A stretch of 64,000 nt of DNA from CAZYFH01 sp964646815. Its GTDB lineage: Bacteria; Acidobacteriota; Vicinamibacteria; Vicinamibacterales; UBA8438. Positions 41,328 to 50,672 of the stretch are shown piece after piece (positions within the stretch are counted from its first letter, which is position 1; the number at the start of each line of letters is the position of its first letter). The notes under the pieces were generated by a model. It saw only the letters and a program-made list of their open reading frames with translations. It did no database searches and had not been told where the DNA came from. The stretch spans positions 65,627 through 129,626 of the forward strand of contig CAZYFH010000008.1 of NCBI GenBank assembly GCA_964646815.1, in the 5' to 3' direction. A program made the translations under genes and the position numbers.

Positions 41328-42611
41328 ATGTTGCGATATCGACGATTTGCGGCGATGGCGCTCGGCGTGACAATGCTGGTCGGTGACCACGCCTTCGCCG
41401 AGAACTGGCCTCATTGGCGCGGGCCGACCCGCGACGGCGTGAGCACCGAGACAAACCTACCGACCGAGTGGGACACGGAGACGAACATCGCCTGGACGCT
41501 CGAACTGCCGGCGTGGTCGGGGTCGACCCCAATCGTTTGGAACGACTGGGTGTTTCTCAATGTCGCGGTCGACGACGAGAACATCGAGCTCTGGTGCCTC
41601 GACCGCGATACGGGGCGGCTGATATGGCAGCGTCACCTGAGCGACGGCAACCGCCGCGCACGTAAGCAGAACATGTCGTCGCCGTCGCCGGTCACCGACG
41701 GCGAGCGCGTGTGGGTGATGACTGGAACAGGCATCATCAAGGCGTTCGACGTCGAGGGTACAGAGCTTTGGACGCGTGACATCCAAGCGTTGTACGGCCC
41801 GTTCGGTCTGAACTGGGGGTACGCCTCGTCGCCGTTGCTGCACGACAGCGCGCTCTACGTCCAGGTGCTGCACGGGATGCGGACGGATGACCCGTCGTAT
41901 GTGCTGCGGATCGACCGAGACACCGGCGAGACGGTCTGGCGAGTCGAGCGACCGACCGAGGCGCGGCGCGAGTCGCCGGACTCGTATACGACACCGGCGC
42001 TGCTCCAGTATGACGGCACGACTGAGATCGTGATCACCGGCGGTGACGCCGTGACTGGCCACGATCCGGACAGCGGCCGGGAGCTCTGGCGTGCCGACGG
42101 GCTCAACCCGACGCGGAACGGCGCGTTTCGGATCGTCGCGTCGCCCATCGTCCAGGGCGAGATGATCTACGCGCCGACGCGCGTCGGCCCGTTGCTCGCG
42201 CTCCGGGCCGGCGGCCGTGGCGATGTGCTCGACTCACACGTCGTCTGGTCTACCGAGGACGGTCCCGACGTGCCGACGCCGGTGACGGACGGCGAGTACT
42301 TCTACATCGTCAACGACCGCGGTATCGTGTTTGTGTTCGACGCACAGACCGGCGAGGAAGTCTACGGCCGGCAGCGCGTGCAGACGGGAACCTACAGCGC
42401 CTCGCCCGTGCTGGCGGATGGAAAGATTTACGTCACGAACGAGCGCGGCACGACGACCGTGTTCACGGCGGGTCCAACGTTCGAGGTGCTCGCCGAGAAC
42501 GTCCTCGATGACTACTGTCTCAGCTCACCGGCGATCTCCGACGGGCAAATCTTCATTCGGACGACCAGCCATCTCTACGCGATCGGAGAGCGCCGATCTG
42601 GCGCAGACTAG
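41328..42611 (+). CDS. PQQ-type beta-propeller protein, secreted
   Basis: 427 residues with a signal peptide (MALGVTMLVGDHAFA) and at least six propeller blades with the repeated WxLDRDTGRLIW / GTELWTRDI pattern. It begins ENWPHWRGPTRDGVS, the hallmark of a large outer-membrane/periplasmic propeller family in Acidobacteriota, Planctomycetes and Verrucomicrobia. No PQQ-binding quinoprotein catalytic domain is present, so it is likely structural or binding rather than a dehydrogenase. GGAGGG is 3 nt before the ATG. A paralogue lies convergently at 43.1-44.4 kb. Confidence 0.87.
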   Translation: MLRYRRFAAMALGVTMLVGDHAFAENWPHWRGPTRDGVSTETNLPTEWDTETNIAWTLELPAWSGSTPIVWNDWVFLNVAVDDENIELWCLDRDTGRLIWQRHLSDGNRRARKQNMSSPSPVTDGERVWVMTGTGIIKAFDVEGTELWTRDIQALYGPFGLNWGYASSPLLHDSALYVQVLHGMRTDDPSYVLRIDRDTGETVWRVERPTEARRESPDSYTTPALLQYDGTTEIVITGGDAVTGHDPDSGRELWRADGLNPTRNGAFRIVASPIVQGEMIYAPTRVGPLLALRAGGRGDVLDSHVVWSTEDGPDVPTPVTDGEYFYIVNDRGIVFVFDAQTGEEVYGRQRVQTGTYSASPVLADGKIYVTNERGTTTVFTAGPTFEVLAENVLDDYCLSSPAISDGQIFIRTTSHLYAIGERRSGAD

Positions 42612-42659
42612 GGGCTCCTAGCCTGTCCAGTTCGGCAAAGGTGTTGACAGTTCCATCCG

Positions 42660-42932
42660 CGCGCTCGCTGCGCGCGCCGGCCTCACCGGGTGAGGTCGGC
42701 CAGGCCAGCGCATCCGCGACCACCCGTCGTTCGTCGGTCACGGTCAACTCGGGCGCACACCCACGCCTGGTGGTCCGCCGTTTCGGATTCAGCCCGTCGG
42801 CCCCGTAGCGCGTCAGCCGAGCCTGCCACCGATAGCACACCGTCCGAGACACGTCGCGCTCACGTTGCCACTGCGCTGCGCTACCTGCAGAACCCGCAGC
42901 CGGAACCTTTGTATGCTGCCGTCGAGGGTCAT
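42660..42932 (-). mobile_element. IS481-type transposase remnant
   Basis: Minus-strand sequence begins MTLDGSIQRFRLRVLQVAQR, followed after a frameshift near 42850 by VSRTVCYRWQARLTRYGADG, LNPKRRTTRRG and ERRVVADALAWP. This is the N-terminal helix-turn-helix of IS481-family transposases. The DDE catalytic domain is absent. It lies between two convergent paralogous PQQ-propeller genes. A TGTTGACAGTTCC string at about 42642 could be an element end. Confidence 0.75.
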
Positions 42933-43057
42933 TGGGACCCTCCCTTTCGCGTCTCTTTGCCCGAAGAAACTGCGTGGAAGGATAGGCCAGGTGGCCCTCG
43001 TTCTGTCTCGGGTGTCAGACAACCGAGACTGCCAACACCAAAGCGAAACTGTTCGTC

Positions 43058-44413
43058 CTAGTCACGGGAAATACGATATAGCGCCGACACTGTCCGGACG
43101 AACAGGCTGCCGTTCGCGACAGCTGGCGACGCCAGCGTCCATTCGTTGAGTGAGTTTGTGCCGAGGAGTTCGAACTCTGGTCCCGCCTTGACGACGTAGG
43201 TGTCACCTTCTTCGCTGATCGCGAAGATCCGGCCGTTGTACGCCCACGGTGATGCGGTGAAGAGATTGCCGCCGCAGGCAAGGCGCTGCCGGGGATACAC
43301 CTCTTCGCCCGTTCGCGCGTCATAGCAGATCAGGATGCCGCGGTCGAGGAGCGTGTAGTGATAGTCGCCGTAGACGAGCGCCGACGGGTTGTAGGACCCG
43401 AGCTGTGGATGCGACCAGACAATGTAGTCGTTGCTCGTCGAGCCCTCGGATAGCGTGATGTCGCCGCTGGCGCCCGGACGGATCGCGTAGACGGGTCGAT
43501 TCGAATCGGCGGTGTAGCCGGAGTTGACGTACAGCAGCCCGTGACTCGCGAAGGGCGTCGCGACGTGAATCGACGACATGCCGGTTAACCCCCAGAGGTA
43601 GCCGCCGTCGAGGTCGTAGGCGCGCACACCCCCCGTCCCGGTCGTGATGAGCTCCGTGCGGACGTCGTTTTCCCAGATGAACGGTGTCGACCAATTGGAG
43701 TCCTCTTCACGGTCGCCCCGCCAGACTTCTTCGCCGGTCGCCGCATCGAACGCGGCCACGAACGACTGCTCCAGGCTGTCGTTGACGATAAAGACGCGGT
43801 CGTCGTGAACGACTGGCGACAAGGCCGATCCCCAGCGCTGCCGCATCTTGCGCGCTTCGATCGGGACGGTCCAGAGCGGCGTCCCGGCCAGATCGAACGC
43901 GAACAGCCCGACGTACCCCAGATACACGTAGACCCGCTCACCGTCGGTCACCGGCGTCTCGGAAGCATAGCTGTTCTTCTCGTGCTTGACGGACGGCGAC
44001 GCGGTTCGAAGCGTGCGCGCCCAGCGGACCGTGCCCGTCTGGACATCGATGTCGAAAAGCACCCACCGGAGCGGCGCCGACGGCGTCTCGAGGTCGTCGC
44101 CGGTCATCGGGCCGTTGAACGAACGCGACTGATACTGGTTCAGCGGCCTGATCTCGGTCTCGACCCCCGAGGTATTGATGACCGACGTGACGAAGACATG
44201 GTCGCCCCAGACGATTGGCGAACTCCACGCCCGGCCTGGCACATCGATCCGCCAGACGACGTTCTCGCTCGGTCCCCACGTCTCGGGCAGTGCGGGATGA
44301 TCTTTGGCGACGCCGCCGCGCAGCCCGCGGAACTGCGGCCAGTCCTCCGCGACGAGGGGTGCCGAGCATGCCATGGCGAGGGTCAGCGCGAGCAACGTCC
44401 GGTGAGTCTGCAT
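43058..44413 (-). CDS. PQQ-type beta-propeller protein, secreted (paralogue)
   Basis: 451 residues. Signal peptide LLALTLAMACSAPLVA, then EDWPQFRGLRGGVAKDHPAL. Blades include FDIDVQTGTVRWARTL and FDAATGEEVWRGDRE. Same domain plan as the gene at 41.3 kb, and convergent with it, but clearly diverged; RGPTRDG of the first is RGLRGG here. No catalytic residues are evident. ATG at 44413 (an upstream in-frame extension is Arg/Gly-rich and not protein-like). The CaiB gene ends 22 nt upstream on the same strand, so they may share a transcript. Confidence 0.87.
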   Translation of the reverse strand: MQTHRTLLALTLAMACSAPLVAEDWPQFRGLRGGVAKDHPALPETWGPSENVVWRIDVPGRAWSSPIVWGDHVFVTSVINTSGVETEIRPLNQYQSRSFNGPMTGDDLETPSAPLRWVLFDIDVQTGTVRWARTLRTASPSVKHEKNSYASETPVTDGERVYVYLGYVGLFAFDLAGTPLWTVPIEARKMRQRWGSALSPVVHDDRVFIVNDSLEQSFVAAFDAATGEEVWRGDREEDSNWSTPFIWENDVRTELITTGTGGVRAYDLDGGYLWGLTGMSSIHVATPFASHGLLYVNSGYTADSNRPVYAIRPGASGDITLSEGSTSNDYIVWSHPQLGSYNPSALVYGDYHYTLLDRGILICYDARTGEEVYPRQRLACGGNLFTASPWAYNGRIFAISEEGDTYVVKAGPEFELLGTNSLNEWTLASPAVANGSLFVRTVSALYRISRD

Positions 44414-44435
44414 CGGCGGCTCCCGTTGCGGTCCA

Positions 44436-45620
44436 CTACACGACCCCCCTCGCCCGGAACGACCGGATGTCGTCGTCCGTGTACCCGGTCTCACGCAGGA
44501 TGCTATCCGTATGCTCGCCCAGCAGAGGGGGCGCGATCTGGACGCGGCCAGGCGTGTCGCTCAGCTCGATGGGCAAGCCGATCATCCGGACGGTGTCGGC
44601 CGTCGGATGTGAGCACTCGACCACCTTGCCGCGATCGATCAGCTGCGGATGGGTGCAGACCTCGGCGATGTTGCGGATGCGCCCGCAGGGGACACCGGCG
44701 CCGCCCAAGAGGTTCATCCACTCCTGAATCGTTCGCTGCGCGGTGATCTCGACGACGATCGGGATCAGCTCCGCTCGGTGCTCCACACGGGCCGGAGCCG
44801 TGGCGAAACGCGGATCGTCGCGAAGGTCGTGACGATCGATCGCCCCGCAGTACCGTGCCCACAGTGAATCGTTCGCGATCCCGAGGTTGATCCAGCCGTC
44901 CTTGGCCCGCAGTGTTTGATAAGGGGCAACCGACGGATGGTCGTTACCGCGGCGAGTGGGGCTCTCGCCCGTCGCGAAGTAGCTCCCGGTGTTGAAGGTG
45001 AGCAGCGAAGCGACGGCGTCGAGCATGGCGATGTGCACCCGCTGACCGCGACCGGTCGTCTGTCGCGCGTAGAGCGCAAGCACGATGCCTTGCGCTGCCA
45101 TCGATCCGGACGTGAGGTCCGCGATCGGCGTGCCGACCCGCGTCGGGGGGCCGTCCGCCTCGCCAGTGACGTCCATCAGTCCCGCCTCGCCCTGGACGAT
45201 GAGGTCGTATCCGGGTCGGCGGGCATCTGCTCCCGTATCACCGAAACCAGAGATCGAGCAGTACACGAGACGCGGGTGGCGCGTCGCGACTGCCTCGTAC
45301 TCGAAGCCGAGCCGCGCCATCACCCCCGGTCTGAAGTTCTCGATCAGGACGTCAGCGCCGTCGAGCAGCCGCCACAGAATCGCTCGGCCGTCGTCCGTTT
45401 TGAGGTCGACCGTGAGGCTTCGCTTGTTTCGGTTGACGGACAGGAAATACGGCGACTCACCGCCGAGGAACGGCGGACCAAAGGCTCTCGATTCGTCACC
45501 GTGGGTCGGCTCCTCGAGCTTGACGACGTCGGCGCCCATGTCCGCAAGCATCATCGTGGCGAACGGTCCGGACACGACGCGGCTGAGGTCGACGACGCGA
45601 ATCCCGTCGAGTGGAGTCAT
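44436..45620 (-). CDS. CaiB/BaiF family CoA-transferase
   Basis: 394 residues, typical for class III CoA-transferases, which move CoA between carboxylic acids. MTPLDGIRVVDLSRVVSGPF, DVVKLEEPTHGDESR, VNRNKRSLTVDLKTDDGR, LIENFRPGVMARLGF and GYDLIVQGEAGLMDVTGE are family blocks; the catalytic Asp is in the last one (about residue 166). Ends with LGEHTDSILRETGYTDDDI. Its ATG overlaps the stop of the dehalogenase gene by 4 nt. Substrate not determinable. Confidence 0.93.
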   Translation of the reverse strand: MTPLDGIRVVDLSRVVSGPFATMMLADMGADVVKLEEPTHGDESRAFGPPFLGGESPYFLSVNRNKRSLTVDLKTDDGRAILWRLLDGADVLIENFRPGVMARLGFEYEAVATRHPRLVYCSISGFGDTGADARRPGYDLIVQGEAGLMDVTGEADGPPTRVGTPIADLTSGSMAAQGIVLALYARQTTGRGQRVHIAMLDAVASLLTFNTGSYFATGESPTRRGNDHPSVAPYQTLRAKDGWINLGIANDSLWARYCGAIDRHDLRDDPRFATAPARVEHRAELIPIVVEITAQRTIQEWMNLLGGAGVPCGRIRNIAEVCTHPQLIDRGKVVECSHPTADTVRMIGLPIELSDTPGRVQIAPPLLGEHTDSILRETGYTDDDIRSFRARGVV

Positions 45621-46321
45621 GCGATGAGCCGTTCCGCGAGGTCGGTGAAGTCGCGTACCTCAATGTCCGGTTGGTGCGTCGAGTAGCCGAAGGGGCGTTG
45701 CCGGCGATTCACGTACACCGCTCGCATACCGCTCGCCTTGGCGCCGATGCAGTCGAACGGATGCGCGGCGACGTGGCAGATGGCGTCGATGTCTGTCGTC
45801 AATACCTCGGCGGTCGTTTCGTAGGTCACGCGGTGAGGTTTGAATGCGCCGGCCTGGTCGACGGACACGACGGCGTCAAAGCCAACGCCGTGGTGGCGCG
45901 TCGCGTTGTGCAGCATGTCGGTGTCGCCGTTCGAAAGGACCGCGAGCCGATAGTGACGGCGCAGCCGGTCGAGCGCGGGGGAGACATCGGGGAAGGGCGG
46001 CAGCCGTTCAATGGCCGCCACGAGGGTGCGGGCGTCTTTGTCCGTGAACGGCACGCCGGCCCGCGTCAGCGTATACGACACCGCCCGGCGGCCGATCTCC
46101 CGATACGGCGTGTGGGTGCCATCGATCAGCGCGTCGATCATCGAATCCTGATAATGCGTGCGACGCCACCAGGTCACGATGGAGTTCGCACTGCCGGTAT
46201 ACCCCTTCGCCTTGAGAAACGGCGTGATGGTCTCGACGAGACCGCGCTGCATGTCGACGATCGTGCCGTAGAGGTCGAACGTCAACACCGCCACGTCATC
46301 CGGAAACGTCGCCGCCATCAC
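45617..46321 (-). CDS. HAD-family haloacid dehalogenase, type II
   Basis: 234 residues. FDLYGTIVDM holds the nucleophile Asp and LSNGDTDML motif II; KPHRVTYETTAEVL supplies the Lys and VAAHPFDCIGAKASGM the last motif. The DxYGT form and spacing place it with L-2-haloacid dehalogenases (haloalkanoate to hydroxyalkanoate), though many homologues hydrolyse other substrates. Translationally coupled to the CaiB gene downstream (ATGA), which suggests a shared degradative or detoxifying pathway. Confidence 0.88.
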   Translation of the reverse strand: MMAATFPDDVAVLTFDLYGTIVDMQRGLVETITPFLKAKGYTGSANSIVTWWRRTHYQDSMIDALIDGTHTPYREIGRRAVSYTLTRAGVPFTDKDARTLVAAIERLPPFPDVSPALDRLRRHYRLAVLSNGDTDMLHNATRHHGVGFDAVVSVDQAGAFKPHRVTYETTAEVLTTDIDAICHVAAHPFDCIGAKASGMRAVYVNRRQRPFGYSTHQPDIEVRDFTDLAERLIA

Positions 46322-46338
46322 GATTCAGCGTCCGGCCG

Positions 46339-46794
46339 TCATGCGGCTGGCCGGAAATACAGCACCATCGCCGCGCCTACCGCCGTGATCAAGAACCCGA
46401 GATAGATCATCGGATTGGGCGCTTCCTTTGGCGGGTGGATCGCCAGTGACACGAGGACGTTCACCAAGGGCGCGCCCCCGAAGACGAGCGGCATGACGTA
46501 GAACGGGCGCCCGCCGGTCATGAACGAAAACGTGATGCAGGCGGCGCCGATCGCGCCGAGCGCACCCGCGCCGGTCGCCCAAGTCGTACCGGTCGCGTTG
46601 AAGCTGCTGGCGGTCAACTGGCCCTGTACACCAAGTGTAATGGCCGGGATCACGACCGCGATTAGAAAGTAGGCGACGCCGACACACAGCAGCGCGCGCA
46701 GCCCGCTCCCGAGCTGCACCTGTCCGGTATGTAGCGACGCGCCGTATGCACCCCACGACAGGACCGCACCGAGCACAAACAAAACCCACGTCAT
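46339..46794 (-). CDS. Small polytopic membrane protein of unknown function
   Basis: 151 residues with four or five hydrophobic segments (VLFVLGAVLSWGAYGAS, LLCVGVAYFLIAVVIPAITL, GALGAIGAACITFSFM, MIYLGFLITAVGAAMVLYF). Repeated Gly/Ala pairs resemble drug/metabolite-transporter half proteins, but no family can be assigned. AAGGAG sits 10 nt before the ATG. Divergent from the DUF3311-symporter pair over 87 bp and 17 nt upstream of the dehalogenase gene. Confidence 0.75.
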   Translation of the reverse strand: MTWVLFVLGAVLSWGAYGASLHTGQVQLGSGLRALLCVGVAYFLIAVVIPAITLGVQGQLTASSFNATGTTWATGAGALGAIGAACITFSFMTGGRPFYVMPLVFGGAPLVNVLVSLAIHPPKEAPNPMIYLGFLITAVGAAMVLYFRPAA

Positions 46795-46881
46795 TCGTTT
46801 GATCTCCTTGAGTTAGTGAAAAGCGTGTGTATTGTCCGGTGCGCGGCGCCTGGCTGGCAAGGTGTGTATGCTGGACGGCGC

Positions 46882-47127
46882 ATGACGGGTTGGGTCCTCG
46901 CCGTGGCCGTCGCCGCCCTCTACCTTCTCCATCAGGACATCTGGTTCTGGGACCGCGCGCGTCCGCTCGTCCTCGGTTTCCTACCGGTCGGGCTCTTTTA
47001 TCACACGGTGTACTCCCTCGCGGTCGCCGCGCTCATGTGGGCGCTCATACGGTTCGCCTGGCCTGCGCACCTCGAACGGGAAGCGGAATCGGGCGACACG
47101 CTGGCTCCTCCCGAGCACGACTCGTGA
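46882..47127 (+). CDS. DUF3311 small membrane protein
   Basis: 81 residues with two membrane helices, including LAVAVAALYLLHQDIWFWDR and GFLPVGLFYHTVYSLAVAAL, the DUF3311 signature, which is a frequent partner of sodium:solute symporters. The ATG at 46882 starts the conserved sequence. Its TGA overlaps the GTG of the symporter gene, so the two are translated as a coupled pair, as YhdT-PanF are in enterobacteria. Confidence 0.9.
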   Translation: MTGWVLAVAVAALYLLHQDIWFWDRARPLVLGFLPVGLFYHTVYSLAVAALMWALIRFAWPAHLEREAESGDTLAPPEHDS

Positions 47128-48746
47128 TCCCCGCGCTGGTCGTCTTCGCGTATCTGGGTGTCGTGCTCTACATCGGCATCTTCGCGTTCCGGCGTCCATC
47201 CGGTCCAGATGGCGCCGAAGGCTACTTCCTCGCCAACCGATCGCTTGGCCAGTACGTGTTTCTGCTGTCGCTGTTCGGCACGAACATGACCGCGTTCACC
47301 ATTCTCGGGTCGGCGGGTCACGCGTTTGCGAACGGCATCGTGACCTACGGACTCATGGGATCGTCATCGGCATTTCTCATTCCGGTGATGCTCTACGTGT
47401 TTGGTACCCGCGTGTGGTCGCTTGGTAAACGCCACGGGTTTCTGACGCCGGTGCAGATGTATCGGGACCGCTGGGAGTGTGGACACATCGGCACGGTCAT
47501 CTTCACGATGCAGGCCACGCTCCTCGTGCCGTACATCGTCATTGCGGTGATGGGCGGTGGCACGACGCTCAACGCTGTGAGCGACGGCATCGTTCCCTAC
47601 TGGTTTGGAGGCCTCATCGTCGCACTCGTCGTCATGAGCTACGTGTTCTTCGGCGGCATGCGCGGTACAGCGTGGGTCAACACGTTTCAGACGGTGCTGT
47701 TTCTCACGTTCGGGGCCGCGGCGGTGATCTTCATCAGCGTGAGCATCGGCGGCTTCCCCCAGGCGATGGAGCGATTGCTGGACTCACCGGAGACGGCATC
47801 GTTGCTGACGCGGGAACGCGTGCCGCCCAAGTTCTTCTTCAGCTATATGCTGATCCCGTTGTCGACGATCATGTTTCCACACATCTCTATCTTCTGTCTC
47901 ACGGCGCGTAAGATGGGGCAGTTCAAGAAGACCATCGTCTTCTACCCGCTCGCCATCCTGGCCATCTGGTTACCGTGCACGTTTCTCGGAGTGGCGGCCA
48001 ACGCGATGCACGACGTGCCCGGGATCGACGCGAAGCTGGAGGCGCGCGCAACGCTTGCCGCCGAGCGCGACGCCCTTCCGGCGGAGGAGATTGCCGAACT
48101 GCAGCGTACGGCGGCCGGTGATGACGTCATTATCCTCATGCTCGAGCACTACGCACCTTTGTGGCTGGCCGGGCTCCTCGGTGCCGGCATCATGGCGGCG
48201 GTGATGGCCAGCGATTCGCAGATTCTGGCGCTTTCAACGATGTTCACCGAGGACGTGTTCGCGTTCTACGGCGGTGGCAACCGCTTCGGGCCGCAGGTGC
48301 AGGTGCAAACTGGACGGCTGTTCGTCGTCCTGATCGCGCTCGTGGCGTTTGTCATCGCGCTGCGCGCGCCGCCGGGAATCTTCGGTATTGCCGTCCAGTA
48401 CGCCTTCTCGGGCTTCACGACGCTCCTGCCGCTGTTGGTCTCGGCGTTGTTTTGGAAGGGGAGTACGAAATGGGGCGCGCTCGCCGTAGTGGTCTGGACG
48501 GCGGCCACCGTGACGGGTATCGCCGTGCTCCAGGCGATCGTGCCGGCGCCGCCGCCAGGGACGGTGGTGCCGATCTGGACGGCCGGTGGCGTCGACATCA
48601 TCACGCGCACGCCGGGCGGTACGGATGTGTGGGGCTATATGCCGGTGCTTCCCATGTTGATCGGCTCGACCCTCCTAATGATCGCGGTGTCGTGGATGAC
48701 GCCAAAGCCGCGGGCAGCCACCCTCGCGCGGTACTTCTCGCACTAG
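47124..48746 (+). CDS. Sodium:solute symporter family protein
   Basis: 540 residues, about thirteen membrane helices. GYFLANRSLGQYVFLLSLFG, TNMTAFTILGSAGHAF and GAGIMAAVMASDSQILALST (sodium-site helix) are SSS-family motifs. A polar loop of about 45 residues (about 290-335) separates the halves. GTG start is overlapped by the DUF3311 stop. Substrate may be a carboxylate, sugar or vitamin; the paired DUF3311 gene recalls the pantothenate system but is not decisive. Confidence 0.92.
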   Translation: MIPALVVFAYLGVVLYIGIFAFRRPSGPDGAEGYFLANRSLGQYVFLLSLFGTNMTAFTILGSAGHAFANGIVTYGLMGSSSAFLIPVMLYVFGTRVWSLGKRHGFLTPVQMYRDRWECGHIGTVIFTMQATLLVPYIVIAVMGGGTTLNAVSDGIVPYWFGGLIVALVVMSYVFFGGMRGTAWVNTFQTVLFLTFGAAAVIFISVSIGGFPQAMERLLDSPETASLLTRERVPPKFFFSYMLIPLSTIMFPHISIFCLTARKMGQFKKTIVFYPLAILAIWLPCTFLGVAANAMHDVPGIDAKLEARATLAAERDALPAEEIAELQRTAAGDDVIILMLEHYAPLWLAGLLGAGIMAAVMASDSQILALSTMFTEDVFAFYGGGNRFGPQVQVQTGRLFVVLIALVAFVIALRAPPGIFGIAVQYAFSGFTTLLPLLVSALFWKGSTKWGALAVVVWTAATVTGIAVLQAIVPAPPPGTVVPIWTAGGVDIITRTPGGTDVWGYMPVLPMLIGSTLLMIAVSWMTPKPRAATLARYFSH

Positions 48747-49035
48747 ATCACACCTCGACATCGCATCCGAGGTATCGCTCCGACAGCGGGGTCGGCCCGC
48801 CGGACAAACGCACTTCGCTTGCCCCCGGTTTCCCGTGCGGCGATCAACGGCTAGTCGGGGAAAGACGGATGCAGCTGCTAACTGCGCCTCGGGTTGACTG
48901 GAGGACCCGGATCACAGAGACGGTGATCGCCGATCTGGCGCTCCGTTGCGTTTCTCGGCGACATCGCGAGTCGGCGTGTCTCCACGGCTGATCGGATCGA
49001 TGTCTCGACTGCGCTGTCGATCCTAGACGGGTCTG

Positions 49036-49449
49036 CTAGCCCGCCTCGGTGCGCAGTTGCCGCATCAGGTCATGGAGATCGCCGAGCACCCAGATGTCGG
49101 AAATCCGCCCGCCGCGCGTCTCGAATCGGGCCGCACCCTCGTACGCGATCGCGCGACCCGTGGCCGAGACATTAAAGAGTTCGCCGTTATGCGTGCCGCG
49201 GTAGCTCAGACGCGCAAACGCGGCCTGACCGACAGCGTCGACGGTCAGCTCGTCAATGTGGTTGTGAAAGTCTGGAAATGCTCGGTGCACCACGTCCATG
49301 TAGTCGCCGAATCCCGCGTGACCGACCGCGTGGCGACCCAGCGATCCCCGGAACGTGACGTCGTCGGTGAGCAGCGCCGGGATCAGCGTCTTGTCGAACT
49401 GATTCCACAGCTCATCATAGAAACGACGTACCAGCACCTCGGTCGTCAA
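49036..49449 (-). CDS. SnoaL-like / ester-cyclase-family polyketide-cyclase-fold protein
   Basis: 137 residues. VRRFYDELWNQFDKTLIPAL, DDVTFRGSLG and GFGDYMDVVHRAFPDFHNHI are typical of this NTF2-like fold, which has enzymatic and purely binding members. The last gene of a short minus-strand set; its ATG overlaps the GNAT gene stop by 4 nt. Confidence 0.85.
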   Translation of the reverse strand: MTTEVLVRRFYDELWNQFDKTLIPALLTDDVTFRGSLGRHAVGHAGFGDYMDVVHRAFPDFHNHIDELTVDAVGQAAFARLSYRGTHNGELFNVSATGRAIAYEGAARFETRGGRISDIWVLGDLHDLMRQLRTEAG

Positions 49450-49982
49450 CGACCCGTCACCGGATCACGTGTGGCACGGTAGAAACAGGTGTCGAGGCCG
49501 TCGAGTGTGCCGCGGCGCTCGAAGATCATGAGGTGGTCGAGGAGCTTGCTCGACGCGCTGTTGGTCTCGTCGGTCGCCGCGACGACCTCGGCGAGCCGCA
49601 GCGTCCCGAAGATGTAGTCGAGCGCGGCGCGCGCCGCCTCCCGCGCGTAGCCGAACCCCCACACCCGACGCGTGAACCCGAACAGCAGCTCGGGTGCGTT
49701 GCGCCACTCGGCGAGCCGGTAACCACAGAACCCAACGAGCGGCTCTCCCGCAGCCTGATGCACCGTCCAGATCCCGTAGTGCCGCGTCTCCCAATCACCG
49801 GTGCTGCGCTCGACTGCCACCGCCACCCGACTCCGGGGAATGACCAGGTGGTCCCAGAGGTAGCGACGGACGTCCGGCTCCGTCCAGAGCGCGTGGAGTG
49901 CCTCGACGTGGCCCGGTCTTGCCGGCCGAAGCGTCAGACGTCTGGTGCGGATCGTCCCGTCAGTATGGTGTGCCACCGCCAC
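49446..49982 (-). CDS. GNAT-family N-acetyltransferase
   Basis: 178 residues. RTRRLTLRPARPGHVEAL, TRHYGIWTVHQ, GFCGYRLAEWRNAPELLFGF and GYAREAARAALDYIF (acetyl-CoA loop) then ATDETNSASSKLLDHLMIFE are typical of RimJ/RimL-type acetyltransferases. Start GTG at 49982 or 49976; both fall inside the 3' end of the broken antitoxin gene. The acceptor is unknown. Confidence 0.85.
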   Translation of the reverse strand: MAVAHHTDGTIRTRRLTLRPARPGHVEALHALWTEPDVRRYLWDHLVIPRSRVAVAVERSTGDWETRHYGIWTVHQAAGEPLVGFCGYRLAEWRNAPELLFGFTRRVWGFGYAREAARAALDYIFGTLRLAEVVAATDETNSASSKLLDHLMIFERRGTLDGLDTCFYRATRDPVTGR

Positions 49983-50160
49983 TGTCGAGCATCCGGCGCG
50001 CCGCCTGACGCAATCTGGACTTGAACGCCGGCTGTACGACGATCCGTCTCCCCTAGAACTTTCCGTCGACCTCCCCGTCGTCATCGATCTTCGCTCGCTC
50101 TATCAACTCCTTCGGGATCCGGATCACCCGAGTGTTGCCCATGCGGACGATGCGTGTTCT
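49960..50160 (-). pseudogene. AbrB/MazE-type antitoxin remnant
   Basis: RTRIVRMGNTRVIRIPKELI is the swapped-hairpin DNA-binding part of MazE/AbrB antitoxins. No ATG, GTG or TTG precedes it at the usual place (TTC-AGA-ACA-CGC). An in-frame TAG at 50053-50055 cuts it after EVDGKF; the same frame then reads GRRIVVQPAFKSRLRQAARR and ends at 49960, matching the usual C-terminal part. No toxin gene is adjacent. Confidence 0.7.
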
Positions 50161-50189
50161 GAATGATATTGCCGGTGGGTCACGGTCTA

Positions 50190-50672
50190 CTAGCGCAGCA
50201 AGAACGCCGCCGCGACAATCGCCACCATCGAGACAACCAGCGCGAGCTTCGCGGCCGTCCCGACGACCAGGCCGATCCATGCGCCGAAGCCGGCACGCGT
50301 CGCGCCTTCCATGTTGCCGCGGCTGAAGTATTCTCCGCCGACGGCGCCGACGAAGGGGCCCACGACCAACCCGGGCAGACCCAGGAAGACGCCGAGCAGG
50401 GTGCCTGCGGCGGCGCCGGCGATCGCCCAGCGGCCGGCACCCGACCGCTGGGCCCCCAGGGCCGTGGCGCCGAACTCGACCAGGTAACATCCGGCCGTCA
50501 ACAAGACGAGGACGGCCAACGTGCCTGCGCCTGCGTGGGCGAAGCCGTCGAGCCAGAGCAGCCAGACGAGGCCCCCCAGCACGAAGGCCGCTCCAGGAAG
50601 CCCCGGCAGCACGGTCCCGATGACGCCGACGACCACGACGATAACAGCCAGCGCGACGAAGAGATACGTCAT
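50190..50672 (-). CDS. DUF456 family membrane protein
   Basis: 160 residues with several membrane helices rich in Gly. VGVIGTVLPGLPGAAFVLGG and GVFLGLPGLVVGPFVGAVGG are the repeated motifs of DUF456. Function unknown. Its ATG overlaps the end of the broken DUF2306 frame by 4 nt. Confidence 0.9.
   Translation of the reverse strand: MTYLFVALAVIVVVVGVIGTVLPGLPGAAFVLGGLVWLLWLDGFAHAGAGTLAVLVLLTAGCYLVEFGATALGAQRSGAGRWAIAGAAAGTLLGVFLGLPGLVVGPFVGAVGGEYFSRGNMEGATRAGFGAWIGLVVGTAAKLALVVSMVAIVAAAFLLR

Noticed and set aside
48747..49035. Possible RNA gene in the gap after the symporter
   Set aside because: Only a short ACCTCG/CGAGGT hairpin near the symporter stop is visible, more likely a weak terminator; no tRNA cloverleaf or known RNA motif found.
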